Below, piece after piece: positions 46,364 through 57,381 of a stretch of DNA of 64,000 nt. How positions within the stretch are numbered: position 1 is the stretch's first letter; every line of letters starts with the position of its first letter. Origin of the DNA: Fusarium oxysporum f. sp. lycopersici 4287 (Eukaryota > Ascomycota > Sordariomycetes > Hypocreales > Nectriaceae); contig NC_030996.1 of NCBI RefSeq assembly GCF_000149955.1, forward strand, positions 1,071,467 to 1,135,466, in the 5' to 3' direction. The notes below the pieces were generated by a model. It was not told where the DNA came from. It saw nothing but the letters and a program-made list of their open reading frames with translations, and did not search any database. The position numbers and the translations under genes are program-made.

Positions 46364-48392
46364 ATGGGTGACGTATTCCTAGGCCTTAGGCTGAGGTCTA
46401 GCGACATATTGATAGCTATCATGGGAATGGCTGGGCCTGGAAAGAGCACTCTCATCTTGCTGTGCACTGGACAAGATGTTCCCGTTGGTCATGATCTGCA
46501 AGCTTGTACGTATCGGCCATGTCATTCATTAGTTGACACAGTCCTGTCTCAACACGATGCAGGTACACAACATGTCACTGCATACCAATGCAAATCGTCA
46601 GATACCTCTGACATATATCTTCTGGATACTCCGGGGTTTGATGACACGAATCGATCAGACACCGAAGTTCTCAAAGAGATTGCTTTATGTCTTACCAAGA
46701 CGTATGAAGACAATATCAAACTAAGCGGGATCCTATATCTCCATAGGATCACAGATCGTCGTATGGGCGGATCTGCCAAAAAGAACCTCATGATGTTCCG
46801 GAAACTCTGTGGTGAGGAAAGTCTCATGAACGTCATTCTCGTCACTACGATGTGGGAAGATGAGTACGCAGCAATAGGAGAAAGGCGAGAGCAAGAGCTG
46901 ATCGCTACAGGTGGTTCCTGGGGAGCCCTGGTCGAAGAAGGCGCTCAAATTAATCGCCATAATAATACCCGCTCATCCGCCATGCCCCTACTCAGAACGA
47001 TTGCCAAAAGCGATCGAGTCACTATTTCCATTCAAAAGGAAATGGTCAGTGAGCACAAAGATTTGAATAAGACGGAAGCTGGTATTGGCCTTAACTCAGA
47101 CATCCTTCTAGCTGAACTGAGGGTCATGAAGGAGATGTCAGAAGCCCTCGAAATGGAGAGGCAAGCCAGGAAGGACCAGGATGAAAGGTCAGCCGAAGAA
47201 CAACGCCAATATCGGGAGACGATGCAGAAAAGGTTTGACCATCTCAATCAAGAACGAGAGAATCTCAAGGTCGGTCTAGAAGAGATGAAGGAACAGATAC
47301 GTCGCTTCAAAGTACTGGAGGGCAAGTATCGGGAAAACCAAGAGCGGATGCGCCAACAGGACAAGATCGAGAGTCTGGAAGAGCAACACAAGCTCCGAGA
47401 ACAAGAGATGCTTCAACGAACCGAAGAAGCCAGTAGGGAACTCAAGAGTCTCCGTCTTCAACTAAGCGAAAGAGGCAATGCTAGAATGGGAATCTCGAGT
47501 ATGAGACCTCGAAGCTCAGGGTCTCATTACGTAACGGGCTCCAAGGATTTAGTGTTGTTTCTGTCAGGAAGGGGCTTCTTCTTGGAGGCAGAAGCGGAAA
47601 TCAGCAGTAAGTGAAGGCCATTCGAATATCGACCAGATCCCTAATAAATTGTAGCCGTTACAATAGCGATCTAAAACGACTGAGGGACGAAAATGACATA
47701 CGCAGAATTTGTGCGCTTGGTACCAATGGATCATGGCTCTACCACTATCATACTGGAAGTAACTTTGACTGCTGGACACGTAAGTTGAAGATCAGTTAAT
47801 CGATATAGATGGTGATTAATATCTGGAGCAGGTTGGTCGGGCTCATTTGCAACTAAGTATCCCGAACTCGCTGCTTGGCTAGATAAGCATCAAAAGTTTG
47901 GGTGTCCCCGACACATAAGTCTCGGTGCTGGTGGGTTCTTCTACATCGCCATGATGGACAACTCAGTTCATTGGCGTATACCAAAGTCCGTGTCCAAAAG
48001 GATCACCGGATATATTGGTGAAAGGACCGTAAGGCCCATCCAGAGACTTTGGCTTGGTTACAACCACGATTACGTGGCGGAGATTTCTGACGATGATTAT
48101 CTCTGCAACATCGAAAATTACGACAACCTTGAAGGTCTTATGGGCGATATTGATAGCGAAGGGGCGTCAATCATGGTTCGGAAATCCCCTCACTCTAGAC
48201 CCCGTTTACTGACTTGGATTAAAGCAGCTTGCTATGAATATTGAAGATCCTAGAGGATACATCTTGGTCCAGGAGTTAGGGGAAGCATTTCGGAATATCG
48301 GAACAGCTGGCAACCAATTTGACGAGGCAAGATGGCAAAGGTTCAGAAATGACAACGAGTATGATTGGTTGGGGTGCGAGGAAGTAGTTTAA
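46364..48392 (+). CDS. P-loop GTPase with coiled coil, fungal G-domain protein
   Basis: Four exons fit: 46364-47610, 47655-47779, 47832-48175 and 48228-48392, giving about 626 residues. The first and last splice choices are the least certain. The N-terminal G domain has Walker A GMAGPGKST (about residues 25-33) and the switch/Walker B LLDTPGFDD. It resembles AIG1/GIMAP-like and septin-like G domains common in fungal hypothetical proteins. A long coiled coil follows (about residues 240-395, rich in Glu, Gln, Arg and Lys). The C-terminal about 220 residues, including ALGTNGSWLYHYHTG, are unrecognised. In fungi such proteins are numerous, variable and sometimes suspected of immune-like roles, but no function is known here. 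A decayed relative lies head-to-head upstream and AT-rich repeat DNA follows directly. Confidence 0.75.
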
Positions 48393-48556
48393 GTTCTTCA
48401 TAGTGATAAGCTCTTAGGCATAAGTCTTAACTATAAATAATATATCTAGCTTATAACTTAGATATTATGTTAAAATATCAAACTTATTAATATACTATAA
48501 AGCTAATGTTATAAAAATATATATAATAACTTATTTAATTACTATTATAAAATATA

Positions 48557-48687
48557 TGTAACGGTTGCACAAGCCGTTAAACCACAGGGCAAAAGATCGG
48601 GCCATAATCGCTATGCAAGCAATCATGGGTGTGCTACAGCTGCCTTATAGAAGCCTTACAGCGCTGTTACGGGCACGAATCGTAACA
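48557..48687. repeat. Left 131-bp terminal direct repeat
   Basis: Identical by eye to 48905-49035. Preceded by ATATA at 48552-48556. Confidence 0.88.
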
Positions 48688-48904
48688 CGATGCTCCCTCT
48701 TCAGGGGCTTTCGTCCTCGAAGCCCGCTGAAGCCGGCCGCCACAGGGGGAACCAAGCCCTGTGCGGTGCAGCTGCCAACCTCCCAAGGCGTACCCCGCAG
48801 TGCCCCTCTGCGTTACGTAGGCACCCTTGTGAGCAGCTATACCAAAGGCTGCAAGGGGGAATCGAACCCTTGACCTTCGGGCCACCCGCTAACAGCGATT
48901 ATCG

Positions 48905-49035
48905 TGTAACGGTTGCACAAGCCGTTAAACCACAGGGCAAAAGATCGGGCCATAATCGCTATGCAAGCAATCATGGGTGTGCTACAGCTGCCTTATAGAA
49001 GCCTTACAGCGCTGTTACGGGCACGAATCGTAACA
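48905..49035. repeat. Right 131-bp terminal direct repeat
   Basis: Identical by eye to 48557-48687. Followed by ATATA at 49036-49040. Confidence 0.88.
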
Positions 49036-49260
49036 ATATAAAAAGCTTAAATAAAATTATTAAAATAATTTAATTTTAAGTCAAAAAGAAATATTTAAAA
49101 AAAAAAAAAAAAAAAAAAGTTTTTTTAATAGTTTTATTTCTTTTACTTTTAATATTAATATATTAATAAATTCCTTATTAAGCTAGGCGACCTCTAAGCT
49201 ATTAAAACCCAGCTTAAAGAAGAGTATAGCTTATAATAGCTTTAAGCTGCAAAGGTTAAA

Positions 49261-49669
49261 ATAAATGCTATTGTTGACAGCCAGTGCAGGGAGGTAGATA
49301 CTAAAGAGAGGCAATTAGAAGTCATAAGAAGACAGGGCTGCAAACCCATGTGTAATAACAAAAGCCACTATGGTATTAGGGGGATCCTGGTCGTTGAAAC
49401 TCTATCTAACTTAATTCATGTGAACCCCCTTAGTGTTAGATAGGTGTTGCCTACTTGCCACTCGGCAGCTTCGGCGAAAATAAGATAAAAAAGCCTGCAT
49501 TTGGTACTAGCAAAGCCATCCGGTGTTCACGTAAACCAATGCCATAGGGAATGTTATCCGGGTAGCCCGTATGAAACAGGATGACGGGGCTCGAATTATT
49601 ATTGGTCTAGATCAGGTAAAGGGCGCAATCAAAGTATCTACAATCGAAGGAAGCGATAGGCTAGGCTAT
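49261..49669. other. Intergenic region, no gene seen
   Basis: About 400 bp between the AT-rich block and the stop of the FAD oxidase. No recognised coding sequence. Confidence 0.4.
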
Positions 49670-51820
49670 CTACTTGCGGCAAAGACGGCCGGTCTGCTTG
49701 ATCACGTAGGCTGGGTGATCAGTGATGTACCAGTCCTCGCTACCGACAGCAGTAGGAGCATAGAAGACACCGTAAGGATCAATCTTCTGCTTTAGCTGGT
49801 AGAGCTTGGCATAGTTAGATCCGAAGTAAGACTGACCGAAGTCAGGATCCATAACATCACCCTCGTTACCATAACCACCACCGCCGGGAGTGACGGCCTT
49901 GAGACGCTCCATGACACCATGGGTGAGTTCGTTGTTGACTTTGGCAATCTCCTCTTCACTATCGGTGTAGTTCCAGTTAAGAGCAGTGATAACAAACATG
50001 TTGGCGTCACGCCAGGCAGGGTTGGCAGAGTTAGGAGGAGTGTTTTGCTGCTTGGCATTGATGTTGTAGATAATCAATATGCCTTCATCAGCAAGAATGC
50101 CCTTGAGAACGTCGATAGTGTTGTTGAGAAGCTTAGGGTCATTCCAGTTCTTACGGGGGATGAGACGAGAGCCGGAACGACCATTGTAGTTACCGACGTT
50201 TTCAGCAGGGAAATGTGTCTTCCAGGCAGGGTAAAAGCGGTCATGCTCAAAGAATGTGGGCTTGGGGTCAACGCCAAGTTCCTTCCACTCATCGAGGAGG
50301 GGCTGAACAAGCTTCTTGAACTCGCCAACAGAGATGTTGGGGATCATCCAAGGGTTCATGGTCCAGAGGAAACTGCCGTTGCCAGCAGGGAACATAAAGC
50401 TGTAGCCGTAGCTGTTCTTGTCAGAGTACTCAGGGAAGCGACGCCAGTAGACGTCAAGGGCCTTGAAGAGAGCCTCCTGAGAGATGCCAGCATCCTTGGT
50501 ATTGACGCTCCAGGTCATGCCAGAGAACTTCATCTTGGGATAGACTCGGACAGTCATGGAGACGACGACGCCCCAGGTAGCAGCACCACCACCACGGACA
50601 GCCCAGAAGAGATCAGTGTTCTGCTTCTCGTCGGCAGTGACGAAGCGACCATCAGGCGTGACGATGTCAACGCTGAGGAGCTGGTCGGCAGCAAGACCGG
50701 CGATGGGGCTGATGGGGGAGTGGCCACCACCGGGAAGATAACCGCCAGCGACACCAACATCCTATGAACTCATTAATATCTGCGAGCGATGGCCGACGAA
50801 GAGGAAGACTTACACGGCACTCTCCACCAACAGCAGTGTAACCCTCCTGGTCGGCAGCCAGGTACAGGTCCTTGACCTGGATACCGGCACCAATCTTGAA
50901 GGCGGGGCCAGTGTAGCTGCTAGCACCACGGTAGGTCTTGGTGAACTTGATATCCTTGAGGTGATGTGTCCAGATGCTCAAGGCACCAGCACCGGTGCTC
51001 TTACCAAGGAAGTCATGGCCAGTATTGTGAACGACAAGACGGAGGTTGAGGTTGCGAGCAAAGTTGACGGCGAGTTGGATATGGGCAACACAGGTGGCCT
51101 TGATGGAGTACAAGGGGAAGCCACCAATGGTGCACTTGGAGCCGGAAGCGGCGTTCTCGGGCTCACAGGTGGCACCCTCAAAGAGGGGTGACATGACCGA
51201 AGTGGGATCATCGATGCTTGACGATGTTAGTTTGACGCATGTATGAGACGGCACGGTCGAGGATGAAACTCACTGTGTCGTGCTGTTATGCCAATTTTCT
51301 GTAAGGTATTTGCAGCGCTCCTCGTTATAATGCTCTCCCTTGTAGCAGGCTGAGCCCAGGGGAACTGTGCTGATAAGAGCACCTCCGCTGAGAAGGTCGA
51401 GGACCTTCCAGATGAGTTTGTTGGGGTAAAGCTTGTCACCAGGGAAAACCTTGCACTTGGAGTCGACAGCAGCAGATCTCTTCTTGGAACCCTTGGTATC
51501 AGCAAAGTAGAAGAGGTCAACGTCACTGAGGTTGAGGTCCGTGAGGTTGGTGAGCACGGCATCGGTCAGCCGAGGGGTGTCATCGACAAAGGAATACTTG
51601 GACGATGCAGCCGGTGGCTCAGACCACGCGGGGGCAACATTCTTCTCGTTGGCGGCTACCCCACGTTTCAGATTAGCGATGGTTCATGAGAGCAAAAAGA
51701 AAACACGTTCTGCAGGCGAAGATGTTACGTACGGACCGCCTTGCCATCGACTTCGATCGTCTGACCAAGGGTGAAAGGAACAAGCGCGGCAAGCAGCCAC
51801 GAAATGTGAGAGCCTTGCAT
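49670..51820 (-). CDS. Secreted FAD-linked oxidoreductase, BBE/AA7 type
   Basis: Four exons, 51733-51820, 51274-51655, 50814-51216 and 49670-50761, encode 654 residues. A signal peptide covers about residues 1-20 (ATG at 51820). The VAO-type FAD-binding domain includes [18 protein letters not shown], with a candidate histidine for covalent flavin attachment. VGGECR (spanning the splice) plus [14 protein letters not shown] carries a candidate second, cysteinyl linkage. The C-terminal berberine-bridge (BBE) segment ends with [17 protein letters not shown], as in isoamyl-alcohol-oxidase-like fungal proteins. The family oxidises alcohols, sugars or secondary metabolites with O2. It is about 100 residues longer than compact BBE enzymes, owing to a Cys-containing insert in exon 2. 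Confidence 0.9.
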
Positions 51821-54119
51821 CTTGTAGAGTTTTGAGGCTGGCTGCAGGGACGGGACAGAACGCCAAGGGCTCGAGAGGGTTGGGGGAGGAAAGAAAGGGA
51901 AAGGGGAGAGATCGGCTTATGCCACATGGCTTTCTGTGCCGTCTATATATCGAACACTAGTTCTTATGTTACTACTGCAATCCTACAGAAAATACGCGAG
52001 TTGTCGTTGGCTAGGCGGTGTTTAGCACGTATTAGGTAGTAATCACCTTGATGCTTAGGTTCATGGGCCGAAAGATATCCATGCTTGACGATGGAGCGCG
52101 GTGGCGACGGTGGAGTAAGAGCCGCGAGGCATTGCCGTTGAGAGAGGAGAGAGTATCATACATATCGGAAGCATCTGAACCCCGATTTCCTGTCAAAATC
52201 TGTGCAGATTGTGCGGGCGCTTTTCATCCCACTGGCGCCATTTCTTTCAGCCGCCACGGGGATGCGGCTTCTCGTCGCTCCAAGGGTCAAGGGTCCCTCT
52301 ATATGTGGAAATGATGATCGATTTCTAAGCTTGGCGTAGAATTACTGTTACATTATGCATAACCCTCAATTGGAGAGCCTTCGGGTCGAAGCCGCTTCCC
52401 GTCAGACTAGAATAGTCCATGACATATTCTAAACATGATTGGAGCGGGACCCCGCGGACGGACAAATTATACAGGCTGGGCATTCAAGACCGACAAAGTT
52501 CGAGATCCTGGTGATTAAGTGAAGCGAGAACTTAATTTTAAGCGGCTGTTGGTTGAGAATCTTTGTCAGAGTGGGATCGGCTTCGTAAATATCGTGCTAA
52601 AAGATGATGGCAATCTGCATGGAGAAAGGATCAACGGATTATCATCTAGCTGAGACAAGCGAAGGATCATCGTTCAGCCGTCCGGGCCTTGTGACTGGTT
52701 GGGAAGCTTGGCAAGGGTCGGGGATCCGGGGTAGATGTGAGCATCTCGGTAGTGTCTTCGTGATGGAGCTAGAGGAGCAGTAGAGGACCTCAAGCCCTGG
52801 GGAGCAAAAAAAGCCCAATGCCATCTTTCAAGGTGCGACAAATAACTGGTCAAAACTTGTCTAAGTTATACTAAAGTTGCCTAAGTTCATCCTAAACTGG
52901 CCTAAGCATTTCTGTCACTTAGAATCGTAGTCCCGAGTTTCTTACTCCCCTGGTCCTTAGCGGTACGCGGTTAAAACATGCTCAGGGTCCAGCCATTATC
53001 CATCCCTTAGAGATGCATGCTACGTTCATTCATGCATATGCATGTTGGTCCTTCGAGATTTGTTGAAGAAAAATCGCGCGAATGCTGATCTTCACCTTTG
53101 ATGGAAATGCTAAGAGATCTAGCCTGAACCTAATCACAAATCACCCAACCGTTGCTCTGGATTAACGATATTAGTTCACCCTCCCAATTTATAATGCTTG
53201 AAGACGTCAGAACGAGTAGTTCGTATATGGATCGAAATGAGCTATGTGGGAGGCTTCCAGCAGGATCTAGCGAGGGCGTCATGCCTCGTCCTGAAAACAA
53301 GTTGTTGACAGCCTAGTCTCAGCCACCACCGGAAGCCTTGGGCATCAACGCCTGCTTAGTTGCAAGCCACAATGCTCTATCATTTCTACTTTAGATTCTT
53401 CAACAACCAACATGCATGATCGAAAACACAGCTGAGGGGGAAACATATACGCGTTCTTGGCGGAACACCGGAAATCGTACCGGGAGTCTCTGCGGCACAG
53501 AAAACCTTAGCAGCCCTTCAGTCCAACCGCACACGGGACGTGTGACACACAAGTAGCTGAATCACCGGTAGTTGACACACAATTCCTTGATTCCAGAACC
53601 AGATGCACTGAGATATGCCGGCAATCACTTTCCCCTTTCGTAATCGTACGTGAACAACGCTGTACTGTGCAATCCAGGAACCAGGAACTCGTCTTACTCG
53701 AAGCACCAAGATGGTGGTTCAGCTCTCAAACCACGGACCATGCTGCCCACGTTGGGTCACTTGGGTGACAATCCTCATGAACTCTGTTTCTCATCCTGTT
53801 TTATTGGTCTCCGCGTTCTTCATGAAAGATTCTGCGTTGCTGGGTTCCCCTGGATATCTACTATACATAAATCTGAAGGGCCCCATCTAAGCGATCGTCT
53901 TCATCTTGTGCCAATACCGTAACAGCGGTTCCCCCCTGGTTCGTCCTGTTACATGTACATACAGAGCGACGATCGATCGCAGCGGCCATCTTCGCCCGGA
54001 TCAGCGGTCACATCGAGTCTGCGTCAATCTTTCTAGTGTCCCTTGACGTCCCATGGTGCAAACTCTGCTCCATCATACTCTTGACACACCATCTCTTTTA
54101 CGTTGGCTTGACATTCACG
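51821..54119. other. Long intergenic region
   Basis: 2.3 kb without a recognised gene. At 52856-52905 a CTAA-centred motif recurs about five times at roughly 10-13 bp spacing (for example GTCTAAGTT, GCCTAAGTT, GGCCTAAGC). The remaining sequence shows only short unrelated frames. Confidence 0.45.
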
Positions 54120-55541
54120 ATGGCCTCGTTACATCTCTACACTCGAACAGGGCCGCCGCCCTATCCTAATCCTTTGAGTCTTCCTACGACTCCTCTTCAG
54201 CAAAAGGGCCTCGCTGCTCTCTTCCTCTTTCCGGCTTTATCGATCATCATTGTGTCTATGCGTATGTACAGTCGCGTGACCTCACGGACAGTTGGATTAG
54301 GTGAGTCTCTCTCATGGTCAGTGCAATCAATACCGAAAGCTTATTTTTGATAGATGACTGGCTCGTGCTGGCAGCTTTGGTAAGTTTGACACATTTTCAT
54401 GTCTTGGCGTTGGTCTAACATCGACAGTTCTTCGCTTTGATGATGATTGGACCTCTATACATGTGTACGTGTTTTGAATCTTGTTGCATCAGAATAACCC
54501 TTTTGCTGACAATTAAACAGTTATGAAGCTCAACTACTGGGGATTTCACGAGCGAGATGTCCCAAAAGATCTTAATCTCGCCGCTGGCTTCTGGTGGAAC
54601 TTTCTCGTGCAGATGTTCTACAACCCCGTCCTGGCACTCGTCAAGGCCTCGATTCTAGTATTCCTCCTTCGCTTGGGTGGTCATAAAACCAACGTGCGAT
54701 ACGCCATATACGGACTCAACATCTTTAATGCTGCGCATGCCGTCGCCATCTTCTTCACAGCTCTCTTTCAATGCTGGCCCATTGAAGCCAATTGGGACTT
54801 TCCCCTGCGAAAGGAACCTGGCGTTCATTGTGTCAACAACTGGTTTCATGTCATTGCATCTTGCATCACAATCGTGACAGACTTCTTGGTCGTCGCACTT
54901 CCTTTTTGGATCTTCCTTGGTCTAACCATGCGATGGGCAACCAAGATTGCTGTTCTGAGTGTGTTTTTGTTGGGTAGCGTGTAAGTAGCGCCTACAGCTT
55001 CGCTAGATAGATACTAATATTACCTAGAGTCGGTATCATCGGCATCATCCGTGTCATATCCATCTATCACCAACTCGTCGAGGGACCGAAACCCGGCGAA
55101 GACACCTTCTACTCCGTCCTTCCCGTCTGGGGCGCCGTCGAAACGAACCTCGCCATCATCTGCGCATCGGTTCCCGCTCTCCGACCGCTTTTCCGACGAT
55201 GGTTCCCTGCTCTCTTTGGAGGAAGCTCAGACGCACCATCTGGAACTCCATACGGCGGACGATATGCCAACAACTCCCGCGGGACAGGTGGAATACGATC
55301 ACATAACCACGATGATATTCGTCTCAAAGACCTTCGGGTTTCGCGAACTCAACATACTGAGATTCGTAGTGTTTCGCCGACCGGATCCGAGGAAGAGATC
55401 ATGACATATAATGGAATTATGCGTACTACGAATGTTCAGGTTGCATATGAGAATGCTTCAAAGGCTACTGTGTCGGAATCGAGGACTTCCAGTGAGATAC
55501 GGTTTGAAAGCAAGGCGTCAGAGGTTAGGTCTGGGATTTAA
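54120..55541 (+). CDS. PTH11/rhodopsin-like integral membrane protein
   Basis: Five exons, 54120-54300, 54354-54379, 54428-54464, 54521-54980 and 55028-55541, encode 405 residues. Seven hydrophobic segments lie in about residues 28-295. The membrane core resembles the fungal rhodopsin-like domain of PTH11-type proteins, with DDWLVLAALFFAL after the first helix, NPVLALVKASILVFLLRL in the middle and ETNLAIICASVPALRPL near the end. A polar, Ser/Thr-rich cytosolic tail of about 110 residues follows. These are receptor-like proteins without established ligands; the original PTH11 senses plant surfaces in Magnaporthe. No CFEM domain is present. A second family member lies at 61486, with the same orientation. 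Confidence 0.88.
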
Positions 55542-55869
55542 TTTCAGGGGATATCAGGCATGGGAAAACTTTGGTTGTATAGTAGTTACTTTCTTAATGA
55601 TTACCTGGCGCTTTCACACAGTCATTCAACCATATGTCCCCAGGCCCAAGCATGTTCCAATGGCTAGGCGAACCTCTTTTACTTCTGTTAATGTTATTAT
55701 ATCTATGCAGCAATGGTAACCCATTGATGATTCTCGATTTAGATATCCGCACTAGGTAAACAGATAATCCTCTGTTGGTGTTACACTGTCAGTCTGGCAC
55801 TTGCAGGGAATGGTACCCGTTTCCGTTGATGAGCACCAATGAAGCTTAGACCGGTACCCAATTAGGATA

Positions 55870-55974
55870 GTCTGCTTGGCTCAGTTGGTTAGAGCGTTGG
55901 TCTCATATTAGATTGTGATCTAATCTTAGATTAGAGTGATCCAAAGGTCGTGAGTTCGAACCTCACAGCGGACA
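55870..55974 (+). tRNA. tRNA-Met (elongator, anticodon CAT), intron-containing
   Basis: The acceptor stem GTCTGCT pairs with AGCGGAC (one G-T pair). The D-arm is GGCTCAGTTGGTTAGAGC, and the anticodon loop CTCATA is followed by a 31-nt intron and then A. The anticodon stem is TTGG/CCAA with the T-T mismatch usual in this tRNA. The T-arm is GTGAGTTCGAACCTCAC, and the discriminator base is A. The intron itself contains repeated TTAGATT and can pair internally. Confidence 0.93.
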
Positions 55975-56289
55975 AAACTTTTGTCATTTTTTGCCTCTTC
56001 TTTCCAACATGAAAACATCATTCATATACACTTTGTTGATTGCTACGCTACCATTGGTATACGCCATGCGAGTTGATATTCTTTTGCTTCTTTAGTATCA
56101 TGTGTGGCGAAACTGAGTAAGTCGTGCTGCATGCCATTGTTCATTCACTAACTGTCCGTGATCATGTCTTGGTCTCACCCTAGACCCGCGCGAGGCATTA
56201 AACAAATGTCATCAAAATTAAATGATCGCTAATCTGTAATTACCGTTCATAGTAGAACCCGTCATTACTCTATTCTCAGACATATTTCA

Positions 56290-57381
56290 TTACATTACAA
56301 CGCACCCACCGCCACCGTCCTTGCCATTGTCATCACCGCAGCACCCGCAACAGCCATCGCAATCACAACAGTTATCGCATTCGCAGCAATTGTCGCAGCC
56401 ACAACAGTCATCGTTGCCATTGTCACCTTGCTGGTCACTTGGTTGTTGGTACCTTGTGGCATCATACGACGTATCCACCTGATCATTGTCATATTGGTTG
56501 CCGTAGTTTGTGTCATTAGCGTACTGGTCGTGATCATCATCGTAGTAGCGATTGTCGCCGTCTGGACTGTTTGGAGAGTATTGACGATCACCATCGCTGT
56601 CATACCGATAGTCTCCATTGTCTATGTAGTCACCTTCATATTGGTTGTACTGAGTATAGGTGATGTTCTCTGGGCCCTGACTGTTGTCGTAGTTGTTGAT
56701 AACGTAAGTGGGCTCGTTCGAGTCGTTGTTCAGGAAGTACATGGCTGCTCCTGCACCAGCCGCACCGGCGACAGCACCCCCAGCTGCATACTTCATGTTC
56801 GACGAGCTCTTCTTGTGGCTTTGTTGGGGGTGAGCCTGTTGAGGGTGGCCGGGATGGTAGCCTTGAACTGGTGCAGGTCCAGCCCTTTGGACTGGCCGGC
56901 CTCCACCTTGCGGAGCATGACCTTTTGGTGGTCCAGCCTTCTGTCCTTGAGCAGGAGCTGGCTTCTTGGCTGGAGGACGCGTAGCTTGTTGCGGTTTCTT
57001 CATTTGGGTCACCTGCATTCCATGATTGGGAGCAGGCTGTCTTCCGACAACAGGAGCACCTGCAACTGGTCTCGGAGCAGTCACCGGTTGATAACCGGCC
57101 GGTCGTTGAGCAGGCCGCTGGGCAGGCTGTGATGGTCGCTGAGCGGGTTGAGCAGGTCGCTGGGCAGGTGGCTGAGCCGGTCGGCCAGCTGGAGGACGTC
57201 CGGCCGGAGGGCGTTGTGCGGGAGCAGCTGGGCCTTTGTTGCCAGCAATGGGCTTTTTGGGGTTTTGACTAATAAGGCCATGTTGTTAGTGCCTAGAATT
57301 TGAGATTGCCGAAGGAGGATGCTGCCAAGATGAAGTGGGGAGAGTCAAATGTGATAGGGCTGGAAGAACTAACCTGAACAT
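56290..57381 (-). CDS. Low-complexity Pro/Gln-rich, Cys-rich-tail protein with CaaX box
   Basis: Two exons, 57374-57381 (eight coding bases) and 56290-57268, encode 328 residues. About residues 10-155 are Pro/Gln/Ala/Arg-rich with repeated RPAQ- and QRP-like units. Next is a small-residue hydrophobic segment (AAGGAVAGAAGAGAAMYFL, about 160-180), perhaps a membrane helix. An Asn/Asp/Tyr-rich region follows, then a tail with clustered Cys (DDCCGCDNCCECDNCC and onward). The final four residues CVVM match a CaaX prenylation motif. Dense cysteines plus a CaaX end suggest multiple lipidation or metal binding at a membrane. I do not recognise a family. The tiny first exon depends on a GTTAG donor and is less certain than the rest. 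Confidence 0.75.

Larger units (their letters stand above)
48557..49035. mobile_element. TRIM-like non-autonomous LTR element, 479 bp, intact
   Basis: Two identical 131-bp direct repeats bound a 217-bp interior that codes for nothing. Each repeat begins TGTAACGG and ends CGTAACA, so it has the TG...CA ends of LTRs. The unit is flanked on both sides by ATATA, a 5-bp target-site duplication typical of LTR-element integration. The size and lack of genes fit a terminal-repeat retrotransposon in miniature, mobilised by another element. GC content is much higher than that of the AT-rich DNA it entered, and the two repeats show no difference, so the insertion is recent. No clear tRNA primer-binding site was recognised. 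Confidence 0.8.
48393..49260. repeat. AT-rich block, possibly RIP-degraded repeat
   Basis: Outside the inserted 479-bp element this block is extremely rich in A and T, with TA-dense words and a 22-bp A-run at about 49097. It contrasts sharply with the flanking genes. Repeat-induced point mutation of an old transposon would produce this composition, but no transposon protein remnant could be recognised. Confidence 0.5.

Noticed and set aside
48557..49035. CRISPR-like or satellite repeat
   Set aside because: Only two long repeats, TG...CA ends and a 5-bp target duplication point to an LTR-type element.
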